IMG/VR virus record: IMGVR_UViG_3300010151_000077
Span: 1-31,686 of that record
Direction: 5' to 3' (one strand)
From: a virus
DNA length: 31,686 nt
Shown here: one piece after another, positions 7,840 to 15,763 of the stretch
Numbering within the stretch: position 1 is the first letter of the stretch
How the letters are laid out: each line of letters starts with the position of its first letter
Program-made: the position numbers and the translations under genes
The notes under the pieces: model-generated
Told to the model about the DNA's origin: nothing
Databases searched by the model: none
What the model saw: the letters and a program-made list of their open reading frames with translations, nothing else

Positions 7840-9881
7840 TAATCCTCTACTATTCTAGAAACACATGTTAATTCAGTTTGCCAATCATTACCTTTTATTG
7901 TATGGGTATATTTTGTTACTGTAAATACTACTCTCATACCGCTTTCTAATCTATAACGACTTGGCAAATAATTTGATGTAATAGTATCTCCAAATCTAAA
8001 TCCTTCAATACCATCCAAAACAATACTTATTGTTAATGGAAATGGCACCGGTTCCATTAGTTTACACCGAGTTGCTAATCCAGAAGGTTTTAATGTTTCT
8101 ACTAATTGTTTCATTAGTCCTTTTGCCGCAGTCGTTGCATCTTGAGTATATCTATCATCATTTATCTTAGTTTGAGCTAATGGTAGTTCTGCCTCTAACT
8201 TCTCCTTCTTTTCATTATATAAAACTATTTCTTTTTGTAATGCTTCTTCGTTAGCAGCAATAATTTGTGCTGCCGTACGTGTAGGACTCATGGTAGGAGC
8301 GCCACCAAATGCTTCTGCTTGTATATCTTTCGGAACTGCTCCGGACAATTTTAGTTCACGTATACCATTTTGGCCGGCTGTAGGTGATAACATTAATGGC
8401 TTTACTAATGATTTTACTGGTGCTTTTTTGTTTACTATAAATATAGTTCCAGGAGGTACTGGTTTATTATTAGAGTCTTTAAGATCTTCTGATATGTCTA
8501 AGTATAAATCCCAATCACCTCCAGAATTATCACGGATAACTGCAAATATTTTTTTAAAAAATGATATAAGATCTATTTTTGAATTTGCCTTTTCCGTTTC
8601 TTCAGTAGATTCATCTTCATCTATTGCCTTTGAATCAAAAGATGATTGTATTTCTCGTAATACATCTCGTGTTAATAAAATTCCACTCGGTGAACCAGTA
8701 ATGACATCACTCGGTGCTTGTACATTTTCTCCTAGTTTATTGTTATCTATTCGAAATTCATCATATATCTCTTGACTAAACTCTGCAAATGCGTTACATG
8801 TAATAAAATCTTGTTTATTTACCGTATATTCGTTCCTATCAGTAGGCGTATAGCTATTTTCAGGTGTATCTTTTTGATATGGAAATAAAGCCTTGTATGG
8901 TGATGGACTCCAAACTCGACCAGCCGGAAACTTACAATCTAACGCCGAATATCCGGTATCGAATAATATTTGGTAATTATTTTCATGACCTTTTAAAATA
9001 AAGTTATTAACTATACCAACTAATGCCTCCAATGTTATATATGTGATTAAGGTGTCTTCCATAACGCCGGCATCTATAGCATTTGCAGGAGAATAATGCA
9101 ATGGAGCCTTTAAAACACCATAATGTCCACCATCAGGCAACCTACCACATTTTCCATGGGGAGGATCGAATGCATTTGCCTTTTCAATCCCAGAATCATA
9201 TTTAATTCGCTTTCCGAAAATTATTTTATCTATTTTATATGTATCTTCTGCGGATGACTCAATATCTGTCCCGGTTGCTCCTTGTACTACATAATCTATA
9301 TAATCAAACATATTTTGTACTGGGGCAACTGTATCTTTCCAATCAAAGTCGGTTATAAAGAATAATTTAGGAGAAAAATTTGCAAATTTATCTGTACCTG
9401 TTATATCTATATGTTCAAAATCTGCACCGGAGCCTTTTGCTACTGCTTTAAAGGAACAATCAAAATAATTTTCTTTTGTTATTTTAAAAGAATAATCAAA
9501 TACTCTAAAAACGTATTTCCCAGATTCTGATGGTTTTTGAGGTCCGGCATATCCATATTCAATAGTGACTTCAGAACCAGGTACTAATAATGACTTTTCC
9601 AACTCTTCGAAAGATGTCATATCAAAACATGTATATGATACTTCGGCCCGGCGTAATGAAGCAGCTTCGCCTTCTAATGATATTTTAACATCTTTAAGTA
9701 CAGGAGCAGCTCTTCCAGTACCTTTTGGATTATAAGTACTAGCCATACCGGTACCTACAATAGGCAACTGAATATCATTTTTACCAGTTATTGTTACAAA
9801 TGCGTTATTACGTATACGACTATTTGTTTCAATATCTTCTTGGTTTACTGTACTTTGTTTATAATAAAAATTTCCTGCCAT
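7839..9881 (-). CDS. Putative baseplate hub protein (gp27/GpD-like position)
   Basis: A 680-residue tail protein. Residues ~60-150 look like the first barrel of tail hub proteins (gp27/GpD type): APVLKDVKISLEGEAASLRR, SYTCFDMTSFEELEKSLLVPGSEVTIEYGY, then FRVFDYSFKITKENYFDCSFKAVAKG. Near the C-terminus, FRFGDTITSNYLPSRYRL and MRVVFTVTKYTHTIKGNDWQTELTCVSR resemble the closing beta segment seen in hub and late-control proteins. A coiled-coil-like stretch lies around residues 540-600 (AANEEALQKEIVLYNEKKEKLEAEL). No lysozyme domain is visible, so cell-wall cutting must be encoded elsewhere. It follows the small LysM-like gene directly and is coupled to the next gene. Confidence 0.6.
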   Translation of the reverse strand: MAGNFYYKQSTVNQEDIETNSRIRNNAFVTITGKNDIQLPIVGTGMASTYNPKGTGRAAPVLKDVKISLEGEAASLRRAEVSYTCFDMTSFEELEKSLLVPGSEVTIEYGYAGPQKPSESGKYVFRVFDYSFKITKENYFDCSFKAVAKGSGADFEHIDITGTDKFANFSPKLFFITDFDWKDTVAPVQNMFDYIDYVVQGATGTDIESSAEDTYKIDKIIFGKRIKYDSGIEKANAFDPPHGKCGRLPDGGHYGVLKAPLHYSPANAIDAGVMEDTLITYITLEALVGIVNNFILKGHENNYQILFDTGYSALDCKFPAGRVWSPSPYKALFPYQKDTPENSYTPTDRNEYTVNKQDFITCNAFAEFSQEIYDEFRIDNNKLGENVQAPSDVITGSPSGILLTRDVLREIQSSFDSKAIDEDESTEETEKANSKIDLISFFKKIFAVIRDNSGGDWDLYLDISEDLKDSNNKPVPPGTIFIVNKKAPVKSLVKPLMLSPTAGQNGIRELKLSGAVPKDIQAEAFGGAPTMSPTRTAAQIIAANEEALQKEIVLYNEKKEKLEAELPLAQTKINDDRYTQDATTAAKGLMKQLVETLKPSGLATRCKLMEPVPFPLTISIVLDGIEGFRFGDTITSNYLPSRYRLESGMRVVFTVTKYTHTIKGNDWQTELTCVSRIVED

Positions 9882-10168
9882 TATCTGGTTTCCTCAACCT
9901 CTCGTAATTGGTCAAGCAAATCAGTAATTGGAAAAGGTATTCGTAACTGCAAGCCTGGTTGTACGTTCATTGTACCTTTACCTACATTATTTGCTTCTGC
10001 TAAAACCCACCAATATCTGGGATCTTCATAAAATTCGTTTGCTAGCATATCTAAACGGTCGCCTTCTCGCGATATTATATAAAGATCTGATTGTTTTTTT
10101 ACAAACTTAGGATATCGAGTAGTTCGGTACCGATCTTGGTTTGTTTTTGTAAATTGATATCTATCCAT
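9881..10168 (-). CDS. LysM-like small baseplate protein (gp53 / tail protein X type)
   Basis: A 95-residue protein that is nearly all one LysM-like fold: YIISREGDRLDMLANEFYEDPRYWWVLAEANN, then GLQLRIP, with the pattern D-x-L-A-x-x-x-Y-x-D-P-x-x-W-W-V-L-A-x-A-N. Such modules occur in T4 gp53 and in small tail proteins that join hub and tube in other contractile tails. The position, between the hub gene and a baseplate gene and overlapping the latter by 8 bases, fits a structural joint rather than a lysin. It has no signal peptide. Confidence 0.72.
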   Translation of the reverse strand: MDRYQFTKTNQDRYRTTRYPKFVKKQSDLYIISREGDRLDMLANEFYEDPRYWWVLAEANNVGKGTMNVQPGLQLRIPFPITDLLDQLREVEETR

Positions 10169-11570
10169 TTTCTAATCCCGGAATATTATATAATATGCTA
10201 TTACTTTGTGGCCGGGGACCTAATACTATACATGTCATATTAACACTTGTATATAATGGATGTTGCCGGTCTGGGTCTATTTCCCATGGATGTTCACTAT
10301 CCCAATCATAACCTAAATCTTGAATGATCATAGGTCTTTGATTAAATAATTTACCTATAGTAACATTAACAGTTTGTCCATAAAACCCATTTGATCCATA
10401 TACAGGATGAGTTAATTGAGCCAAATCCTGCAATTTCTGCCATATTTTTGTGGTCGTTTTCACACCTTCAATTGCAACCGTAAAATCAAATGATATAGTG
10501 CGTTCAAACCCGGTATATTGATACCTAGAATCGGCTCTTCCCTGATCTGGGGTACTATCCCATGCAGGTGCAAAGTTATCCGATAACATACCTAAATAAG
10601 CTTTAAATGTAATATCACTGAATCGAAAATCTATTAATGATTCATCTGTATCTTTATTAATATCATTAATTAATTTTAACGAATTTTTAAAATTACCGGT
10701 ACGGTTTTCTTCTAGACTATAATCAGATTCCTCATACGCCTTCTCGATCTCTTTTTCAGTCAATGCCTGGCTATCTCGTATTTTTCGAAAATCTATGATT
10801 GTAGTACTATGTGCACGGTCTGGAATTTGTCCGTATGAAATAGCTCTATATTTTCCTAATGTCTTTGTAGGATGTTGTACAGATGTTGCAGCTTCGAATA
10901 TTTCTCCAATCAACTCCCAGCCAACTTTGTCAGAGTTTCTCATTATAAAATCGTTTATTTCGGCTTGATTTTGTAAATTTGCTTTAGTCGTATCTTCATA
11001 TCTACGTATGGTAGTGGCTCCTATACCGCCTATTGAATGAGGTCCTGTTAAACCAGATATTGTGTTTATAGGCATGCCTTTATATCCACCAAAGAAGTTT
11101 CCGATTTTTTGGATCTTCTTTAACAAGCCTCCGACTTTAGTAGATTTACCAAGTATTAGTTCATCTCTTAAGTTAAGTAATCTGTTACCTGTTTGTTCTG
11201 TGTTTAATGGTATACGTGCCTTAATGATGCCTTCATAAGTTGAAAGCTTAGATCTTACAATTGGTGGCATATGTCGATCGGTCCGTATTCCTAACGGAGC
11301 TCCTATTGTATTTGTTAAAGGTGATATTGGATCATATATTTTAGTTAAACCAACCCCAGCTCTTCCAGCAACATTTTCTGTATTAGGGTTCATTAACTGT
11401 AAAGCAAATTGTTTAATATTAAATATAAGGCCTTTTGGTGATATTAAAAAATTGGCTACACGAACAGTATCTCTTATAATTGCGGTAGGAGAAGGACGTC
11501 CAATAATTTTTGTTATCTTTTCAGGATTATCTTTACGAGATAAATCAGATGTTAAATCAATTAATCCCAT
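10161..11570 (-). CDS. Putative baseplate / tube-cap protein (469 aa)
   Basis: Not assigned to a named T4 gene. The C-terminal ~150 residues are beta-rich and look like a tube- or hub-associated fold: FERTISFDFTVAIEG, KIWQKLQDLAQLTHPVYGSNG, GQTVNVTIGKLFNQRPMIIQ, DLGYDWDSEHPWEID, then a final strand with TCIVLGPRP. The N-terminal half is low in motifs and carries glycine-rich stretches. The gene is coupled to the tape measure gene upstream (shared base at 11570) and overlaps the LysM-like gene by 8 bases downstream. Tape measure next to tube-cap or hub proteins is the usual order in contractile tails, so a role in starting tube polymerisation on the baseplate is a reasonable inference. Confidence 0.55.
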   Translation of the reverse strand: MGLIDLTSDLSRKDNPEKITKIIGRPSPTAIIRDTVRVANFLISPKGLIFNIKQFALQLMNPNTENVAGRAGVGLTKIYDPISPLTNTIGAPLGIRTDRHMPPIVRSKLSTYEGIIKARIPLNTEQTGNRLLNLRDELILGKSTKVGGLLKKIQKIGNFFGGYKGMPINTISGLTGPHSIGGIGATTIRRYEDTTKANLQNQAEINDFIMRNSDKVGWELIGEIFEAATSVQHPTKTLGKYRAISYGQIPDRAHSTTIIDFRKIRDSQALTEKEIEKAYEESDYSLEENRTGNFKNSLKLINDINKDTDESLIDFRFSDITFKAYLGMLSDNFAPAWDSTPDQGRADSRYQYTGFERTISFDFTVAIEGVKTTTKIWQKLQDLAQLTHPVYGSNGFYGQTVNVTIGKLFNQRPMIIQDLGYDWDSEHPWEIDPDRQHPLYTSVNMTCIVLGPRPQSNSILYNIPGLENG

Positions 11571-13762
11571 TATTTTCTCCTATACGAATCTGCTGTTCTT
11601 ACTACTTGACCTACTAATTGGCCATCCATTTCAATAACCGTACCTTGTTCCAGTATTTGACGTAATAATGCATTTGTTGTTGCCAATGCCTGAGCGACGG
11701 ATCCCATTCCTCCGCCGGTATTTGAACTACGATTTGGTGTAGTATTACCAGTTTCTGCACCACCACCAAGACCATGGCTCGGACTCATTGATACGCCGTC
11801 GTTTTTTGTACCCTGGAATATAGTTCCTTCTCTTGGAGATGATACTACTGGTCCTCCATTTGGATCTATAGATACATCACCTGCATTTAAAAATTTATAT
11901 CCCATAGCAGTAATACCTATAGCCGCTATTGCACCTAATATTGGTCCTAAAAATGCAAATGCTTTCATTACTGCCATACCTATATTTTTCACTAATCCTT
12001 TAGATTCCAAAAGTTGTTTTTTCTTTGCAAAACCGCCTTCTTTTGCCGCCATAGCTAATTTGACTCCCTGTATTGCTTGTTGGCCTAACATGACCCCTTT
12101 AATAGCTGTGTATATACCTAATATTGTACCTAATATCTTTTGCATGTTTGTTAATCCTTCGGTACTGAAGGTGATTAATCCATGTAATCCTGTGAATGCA
12201 TCGACTATTGGTATAAGTAGTAATGATATTCCTTGTACTATTGGCGTAATTGCAGAAAATAATTGTACTAACACTTTTCCAGCTGGAATTAACGCGGCTG
12301 TGAGCTCATCTTTTAATACAGCAAAATCTTTTGCAATTTGACCGGAAGCTTCTTGCTGTGCCAATAACGCCTTTAACTGTTCTGGTTGCATGCCGGCAAG
12401 TTCTGATGCAGATAATCCTAATGCCATGGCTGCCTTCATCTGTGCTTCATCACCATTGCCTAATTTTTCTTGTATTGCCAATGATTTAGTTAATTCATCA
12501 ACAGTCATACCAGTTGCTGCGGCTAATTTTCGTTGAGCCATTGGACGCATTGCATCAAATTCTGCTAAAGAACCTACATTAGATAAAACCTCTTGAGTTG
12601 CTTCTGCTATTTTTCCATCCAATGCTAATTGCCGAGCTTTATCAAAGTTTATCATTTTACCAGTCATTGCTTGGAATTCGAATTGAGCTGCTATAGAATC
12701 TTCAAATTTTAATAAGCCATCAGCAACACTTGCCATTGTCTTTAAACTAACACCCATTTTAGCTGCTTCTACTGCCGCCTTTTTTAACGACTTTACATTA
12801 CCTCCAAAATACTTTGCAACATCTTTGGCATTTGCTGCTATATCTGCGGTAACTGTACCAACTGATACTCCGGCTTTTAAAGCTGCTGCCGATACATCTA
12901 GTAATGAATTCTTTGCATCTTCACCTCCCATACCCATTCGCATGAATTCATTGGTAACTGCTGCAGCCTTTTCTGCTCCTATACCAAATGATCTTCCTAT
13001 ATCTGCTATATTCGCAGCTTGCTTGCCTGATAACATGGTTCCGATACCAAACTCTTTGATAGTTGCTTTTTGTACTGCCAATATATCTGTTGATGTTGCT
13101 AATTCTATACCTTTAGCTGCTGAAGCCGCTTTTGCTTCCTTTACTAACGCTTTGGATTGTGATAATGTGAGACCAGTTGCCTCGGCTATGCCTTTGGCTT
13201 TCTTTTCAAAGTTTATAAATACCAAGGCGAGTCCTGCAATGATTGCGGCGACTATAGTAAATGGGTTAATCAATGCCATGGCGGATGCACTAAATGCTGA
13301 TAAGGCTGCTCCTGCAGATCCATTTTTAGCTAAGACTGCCGCGGCTTTATTTAAACTTGTAGTTAATGCACTTCCTAATTTATCTATACCAAATGCCTTT
13401 ACTAACATATTACCACCTGGTAATTTTTTTATAAACGTCTCAATATTGCCTACCAAGTCTTGAGCTTGATCATTAATCAAGCTCATTTGTTTAGCAATGC
13501 GATCATTTAGTTTTGATTGGTGTTTTATTTTTTTAAGTACTGATTCATAACCTTTTGCTTCATCCGCTAGCTCTTTATTTCCAGCTTTTTGGGCGGCGAC
13601 ACTTAATTGCATAGCTTTTGTTATATCTTGTTGAATAGAAAGTTGTTGAGATTTCGCGCCAATTAATTTATCAACATTTGCGCCTAACTCTTTATCAATT
13701 TTTGCTATATTATCACCTAGACTAGCCCATTGATCTTCTAATTCTTTTGGATCTTTTGCCAT
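11570..13762 (-). CDS. Tail tape measure protein
   Basis: A 730-residue, alanine-rich, largely helical protein that sets tail length by spanning the tube lumen. Residues 1-110 are coiled-coil (GDNIAKIDKELGANVDKLIG onward). A hydrophobic segment at about 160-184 (MALINPFTIVAAIIAGLALV) and two more toward the C-terminus (ITPIVQGISLLLIPIVDAF and FLGPILGAIAAIGITAMGY) are the membrane-active segments usual in tape measures. The C-terminal ~90 residues are glycine/serine-rich. Its place after the tail-chaperone position and before the baseplate hub genes is diagnostic. T4 gp29 is its functional counterpart, but sequence similarity is not claimed. Confidence 0.88.
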   Translation of the reverse strand: MAKDPKELEDQWASLGDNIAKIDKELGANVDKLIGAKSQQLSIQQDITKAMQLSVAAQKAGNKELADEAKGYESVLKKIKHQSKLNDRIAKQMSLINDQAQDLVGNIETFIKKLPGGNMLVKAFGIDKLGSALTTSLNKAAAVLAKNGSAGAALSAFSASAMALINPFTIVAAIIAGLALVFINFEKKAKGIAEATGLTLSQSKALVKEAKAASAAKGIELATSTDILAVQKATIKEFGIGTMLSGKQAANIADIGRSFGIGAEKAAAVTNEFMRMGMGGEDAKNSLLDVSAAALKAGVSVGTVTADIAANAKDVAKYFGGNVKSLKKAAVEAAKMGVSLKTMASVADGLLKFEDSIAAQFEFQAMTGKMINFDKARQLALDGKIAEATQEVLSNVGSLAEFDAMRPMAQRKLAAATGMTVDELTKSLAIQEKLGNGDEAQMKAAMALGLSASELAGMQPEQLKALLAQQEASGQIAKDFAVLKDELTAALIPAGKVLVQLFSAITPIVQGISLLLIPIVDAFTGLHGLITFSTEGLTNMQKILGTILGIYTAIKGVMLGQQAIQGVKLAMAAKEGGFAKKKQLLESKGLVKNIGMAVMKAFAFLGPILGAIAAIGITAMGYKFLNAGDVSIDPNGGPVVSSPREGTIFQGTKNDGVSMSPSHGLGGGAETGNTTPNRSSNTGGGMGSVAQALATTNALLRQILEQGTVIEMDGQLVGQVVRTADSYRRK

Positions 13763-13774
13763 TACATTACTTTA

Positions 13775-14041
13775 TTATCGTTCCCATGGAAATTTTGCGT
13801 ACTTTGCTGCTGCCGGTTTTCTGCCGTACTTTTTTTCAAAATCTTTGATCTGTTTTTTGAGTTCCTTTCCGTGGAATTCTATACCATCAATCGCGGATAT
13901 TACTTCTGGGTCGTCTTTTAATGAACGTAACGCCCTTTTAACTTTTCCTTTAAAAAAGAATTTGAGTAATGATAGACCTAAACCTTCATCTATCTGTTTA
14001 ATTTCTTCTAATGCACGTTTTTCGAATTTACTTGTAGACAT
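13775..14041 (-). CDS. Small basic helical protein between chaperone and tape measure (88 aa)
   Basis: Not recognised. It is 88 residues, very rich in K and E, apparently all helical (KFEKRALEEIKQIDEGLG, ELKKQIKDFEKKYGRKP), without cysteine or a membrane segment. It lies 12 bases before the tape measure gene and has its own ATATTTAT element 18 bases upstream plus an AAAAGGA ribosome binding site. Two ATG codons are present close together; the reported start at 14041 is 7 bases after the first, out-of-frame ATG. The position suggests a tail assembly helper, inferred from context only. Confidence 0.65.
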   Translation of the reverse strand: MSTSKFEKRALEEIKQIDEGLGLSLLKFFFKGKVKRALRSLKDDPEVISAIDGIEFHGKELKKQIKDFEKKYGRKPAAAKYAKFPWER

Positions 14042-14059
14042 ATCATGATATCCTTTTTA

Positions 14060-14067
14060 ATAAATAT
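14060..14067 (-). promoter_or_regulatory. ATATTTAT element before 88-aa ORF and tape measure
   Basis: The minus strand reads TGATATTTATTAAAAAGGA, where TGA is the stop of the preceding frame (14067-14069). It lies 18 bases before the ATG at 14041 and could drive the tape-measure/baseplate operon. Confidence 0.55.
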
Positions 14068-14357
14068 CAACGTCTTTTCGTTTTAGGGGTGCTTACACGA
14101 GATTTGGATTGCATCTTTTTCATTGCCTTCTCCTGTTCTTTATTTTGATCTTCAAATAGCTTGTTTAATTTACGTATATAATATAATCTCATATATACAG
14201 GCATATTATAAACTTCTGTATATGAAAATGCTCCATTACTGTGATACGTTAAATCAAATATTTGATCTGCTTTATGTAGTTTATATTTCCGCGTCAGGCC
14301 AAAAAAAGTCCAATCCGATGGCAACTTGACTGCGAAATGTATCGCCGGACTCTCCAT
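14067..14357 (-). CDS. Probable frameshift extension of the gp26-like protein (tail-chaperone GT-type ORF)
   Basis: The open frame has 96 codons, but its first ~19 codons lie inside the end of the gp26-like gene (77-base overlap). The candidate ATG at 14357 has no convincing ribosome binding site (GCCGG directly upstream) and no promoter element. The recognisable part begins after the overlap: GLTRKYKLHKADQIFDLTY, then FSYTEVYNMPVYMRLYYIRK, a helical segment, and a K/Q-rich basic tail. A run of seven T (14307-14301) in the overlap lets ribosomes move from the gp26-like frame GAC-TTT-TTT-TGG into this frame by +1 (or -2). The product would be ~357 residues. This is the arrangement of G/GT tail assembly chaperones just before the tape measure. 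Independent translation from 14357 is the alternative. Confidence 0.65.
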   Translation of the reverse strand: MESPAIHFAVKLPSDWTFFGLTRKYKLHKADQIFDLTYHSNGAFSYTEVYNMPVYMRLYYIRKLNKLFEDQNKEQEKAMKKMQSKSRVSTPKTKRR

Positions 14358-15141
14358 CCGGCACTTCTACTGATAAATCTATTTCTGGAGTAATTGTTTT
14401 AAGATATGTTCTAATTGCTCTGGAATCAATTGCTAATAACTCATTATCAATAAATTTACGTATTTTATTGTTATCTGCATCTCCATCAATTGATATGATA
14501 ACATGTTTTAATGTAGTTGTTAATGTAGCATTACGTTTTAATTTGGCTAAGCTTTTGGTTTCTATATCTATTTTACGTTGAGCTCCTTGAGTTAATAATC
14601 GTAACATTACTTTTCGTTTACTAGCTGGTAATTCAAATTCAAATTCATTTTTACCAGATTCATGAGGTGCCCAATCAATTTCTTTTTCTACTAATTTTGT
14701 TAAGTCAACGGTAACCTTATGCTCCTCACCTGTATTTGGATGTGTAACTGTTACTTCATAATCTTTACCATATCCTAAAACTCTAGCGGCTATCATTACT
14801 GCATTTTTATCACATAATAATAAATCATTATAATCAATAGGTGTAACGATCAACGCTTTAAATAATTTATCTAACACCACTCCTTGTTTAATAAACGAAT
14901 CATTGGTAAGAATATCTTCTTCACGAGCTGACATATATTTCATTTCAAGTTTTCCAGAGCTTAATGGATGCCCTTCGGGGTATAATTTACCTTTACTTGG
15001 TAATTCTACTATTTCCGTCGGAAAATCATATACTTTTATTTCTTCTGTGGCTTTTGACTCGTATTTTGCAGTTGCAATATCTTTTAATTGTTTATCTGAT
15101 AATGGCTTTGTTGGATAATCATCGTTAACTTGTTGTGACAT
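14281..15141 (-). CDS. 26: gp26-like baseplate / tail assembly chaperone protein
   Basis: A 286-residue protein of the T4 baseplate gp26 type. The hallmark is ELPSKGKLYPEGHPLSSGKLEM followed by KYMSAREEDILTNDSFIKQG and VLDKLFKALIV (about residues 46-95), as found in gp26-like proteins of T4-like phages. A central beta domain (KDYEVTVTHPNTGEEHKVTV) follows, and a helical C-terminal part ends IGLDFFWPDAEI. The start has an AAAGGA ribosome binding site 6 bases upstream and an ATATTTAT element 28 bases upstream. The final codons contain the TTTTTTT run discussed for the overlapping downstream ORF. The tube gene is directly upstream and the tape measure downstream, so a tail-assembly role is well supported by order. 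Confidence 0.82.
   Translation of the reverse strand: MSQQVNDDYPTKPLSDKQLKDIATAKYESKATEEIKVYDFPTEIVELPSKGKLYPEGHPLSSGKLEMKYMSAREEDILTNDSFIKQGVVLDKLFKALIVTPIDYNDLLLCDKNAVMIAARVLGYGKDYEVTVTHPNTGEEHKVTVDLTKLVEKEIDWAPHESGKNEFEFELPASKRKVMLRLLTQGAQRKIDIETKSLAKLKRNATLTTTLKHVIISIDGDADNNKIRKFIDNELLAIDSRAIRTYLKTITPEIDLSVEVPDGESGDTFRSQVAIGLDFFWPDAEI
14301..14307 (-). other. Candidate slippery site: seven consecutive T
   Basis: In mRNA sense the region reads GGA TTG GAC TTT TTT TGG CCT. Phe-tRNA on the second TTT can re-pair perfectly after a +1 or -2 move and then continues GGC CTG ACG in the frame of the downstream ORF (stop at 14067). A -1 move meets a TGA two codons later, so it would not be productive. 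Confidence 0.6.
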
Positions 15142-15169
15142 AATGTTCCTTTAATAACTTTTATTTAAT

Positions 15170-15177
15170 ATAAATAT
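15170..15177 (-). promoter_or_regulatory. ATATTTAT element before gp26-like gene
   Basis: The minus strand reads CTATATTTATATTAAATAAAA, 28 bases before the ATG at 15141. It lies just downstream of the tube terminator, so it would restart transcription for the tail-chaperone gene. Confidence 0.55.
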
Positions 15178-15186
15178 AGGTATAGT

Positions 15187-15211
15187 AAAAAAGTCCTAAT
15201 TTCTTAGGACT
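15187..15211 (-). terminator. Intrinsic terminator after tail tube gene
   Basis: On the minus strand an 8-bp perfect stem, AGTCCTAA / TTAGGACT, is closed by a GAAA loop and followed by a T run (15191-15187). It begins 22 bases after the tube stop codon. It is the only strong rho-independent terminator I could find in the window. Confidence 0.85.
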
Positions 15212-15232
15212 CTTTACTAAATATAAAATTAA

Positions 15233-15721
15233 TTAGAATTGTAATATTGCGTAATCATATTTCAATGTCAATTCAATATTAACGGGGTCTTCTGTAGCCC
15301 AATCCATATCACCGAATGTTGCTGCTGATATAAATGCTCCTTTTAAAGTCCATTCTTCAACTTTATCACCTACAGGTCCTAAAGAATTGAAAGTAATGTC
15401 TTTCTTATAAAAGTCTGCATATCCATCTCTACCAGTAACAGATTCATGATGTAAACGTACCCATTCCATGACTGCTTGAGCACCTGATGGTACAACCGGA
15501 TCATATAATGTTACAGTAACGTCTTGCCATCTAGTTTTACCTTTTAATTTACGCTCAACATTGATATGATCGAGAATAACTTCTCCTTGATCTAATGATG
15601 GTCGTGATGCGGCTTTAATAAGGTACGAAGGTATCCCTTCAATATACATGATAAACCTATTTGCCATTTTAGGTTCATATGCTGTAAAAAACAATTCGGT
15701 TGCTTCAAGTGGTTCTGCCAT
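15233..15721 (-). CDS. 19: Tail tube protein, gp19 type
   Basis: A 162-residue major tail tube subunit, whose rings form the inner tube through which DNA passes. The typical gp19-like pattern is seen: an N-terminal FFTAYEPKMANRFIMYIEGI, then YLIKAASRPS, a beta-hairpin region KGKTRWQDVTVTLYDPVVPSG, AVMEWVRLHHES with GRDGYADFYKKD, and a C-terminal EEWTLKGAFISAATFGDMDW and LTLKYDYAIL. The length matches T4 gp19 (163 aa). It has its own ATATTTAT element, a GAGGAA ribosome binding site and a strong terminator, which suits a product needed in many copies. The sheath gene is directly upstream. Confidence 0.92.
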   Translation of the reverse strand: MAEPLEATELFFTAYEPKMANRFIMYIEGIPSYLIKAASRPSLDQGEVILDHINVERKLKGKTRWQDVTVTLYDPVVPSGAQAVMEWVRLHHESVTGRDGYADFYKKDITFNSLGPVGDKVEEWTLKGAFISAATFGDMDWATEDPVNIELTLKYDYAILQF

Positions 15722-15740
15722 CTTTTTATTCCTCTTTTAT

Positions 15741-15748
15741 ATAAATAT
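15741..15748 (-). promoter_or_regulatory. ATATTTAT element before tail tube gene
   Basis: The minus strand reads GATATTTATATAAAAGAGGAA, 19 bases before the ATG at 15721, in the 42-base sheath-tube gap. The ribosome binding site follows immediately, so a promoter here would leave a leader of only ~12 bases. Confidence 0.6.
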
Positions 15749-15763
15749 CATCATTCAGAAATT

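Noticed and set aside
8290-8775. A 161-codon plus-strand frame inside the hub gene
   Set aside because: It is antisense of a well-supported baseplate gene, with no recognisable protein features.
12825-13463. A 212-codon open frame on the plus strand
   Set aside because: It lies entirely inside the tape measure gene. Its composition (A, N, P rich, antisense of Ala/Lys-rich helices) and lack of a ribosome binding site mark it as a shadow frame.
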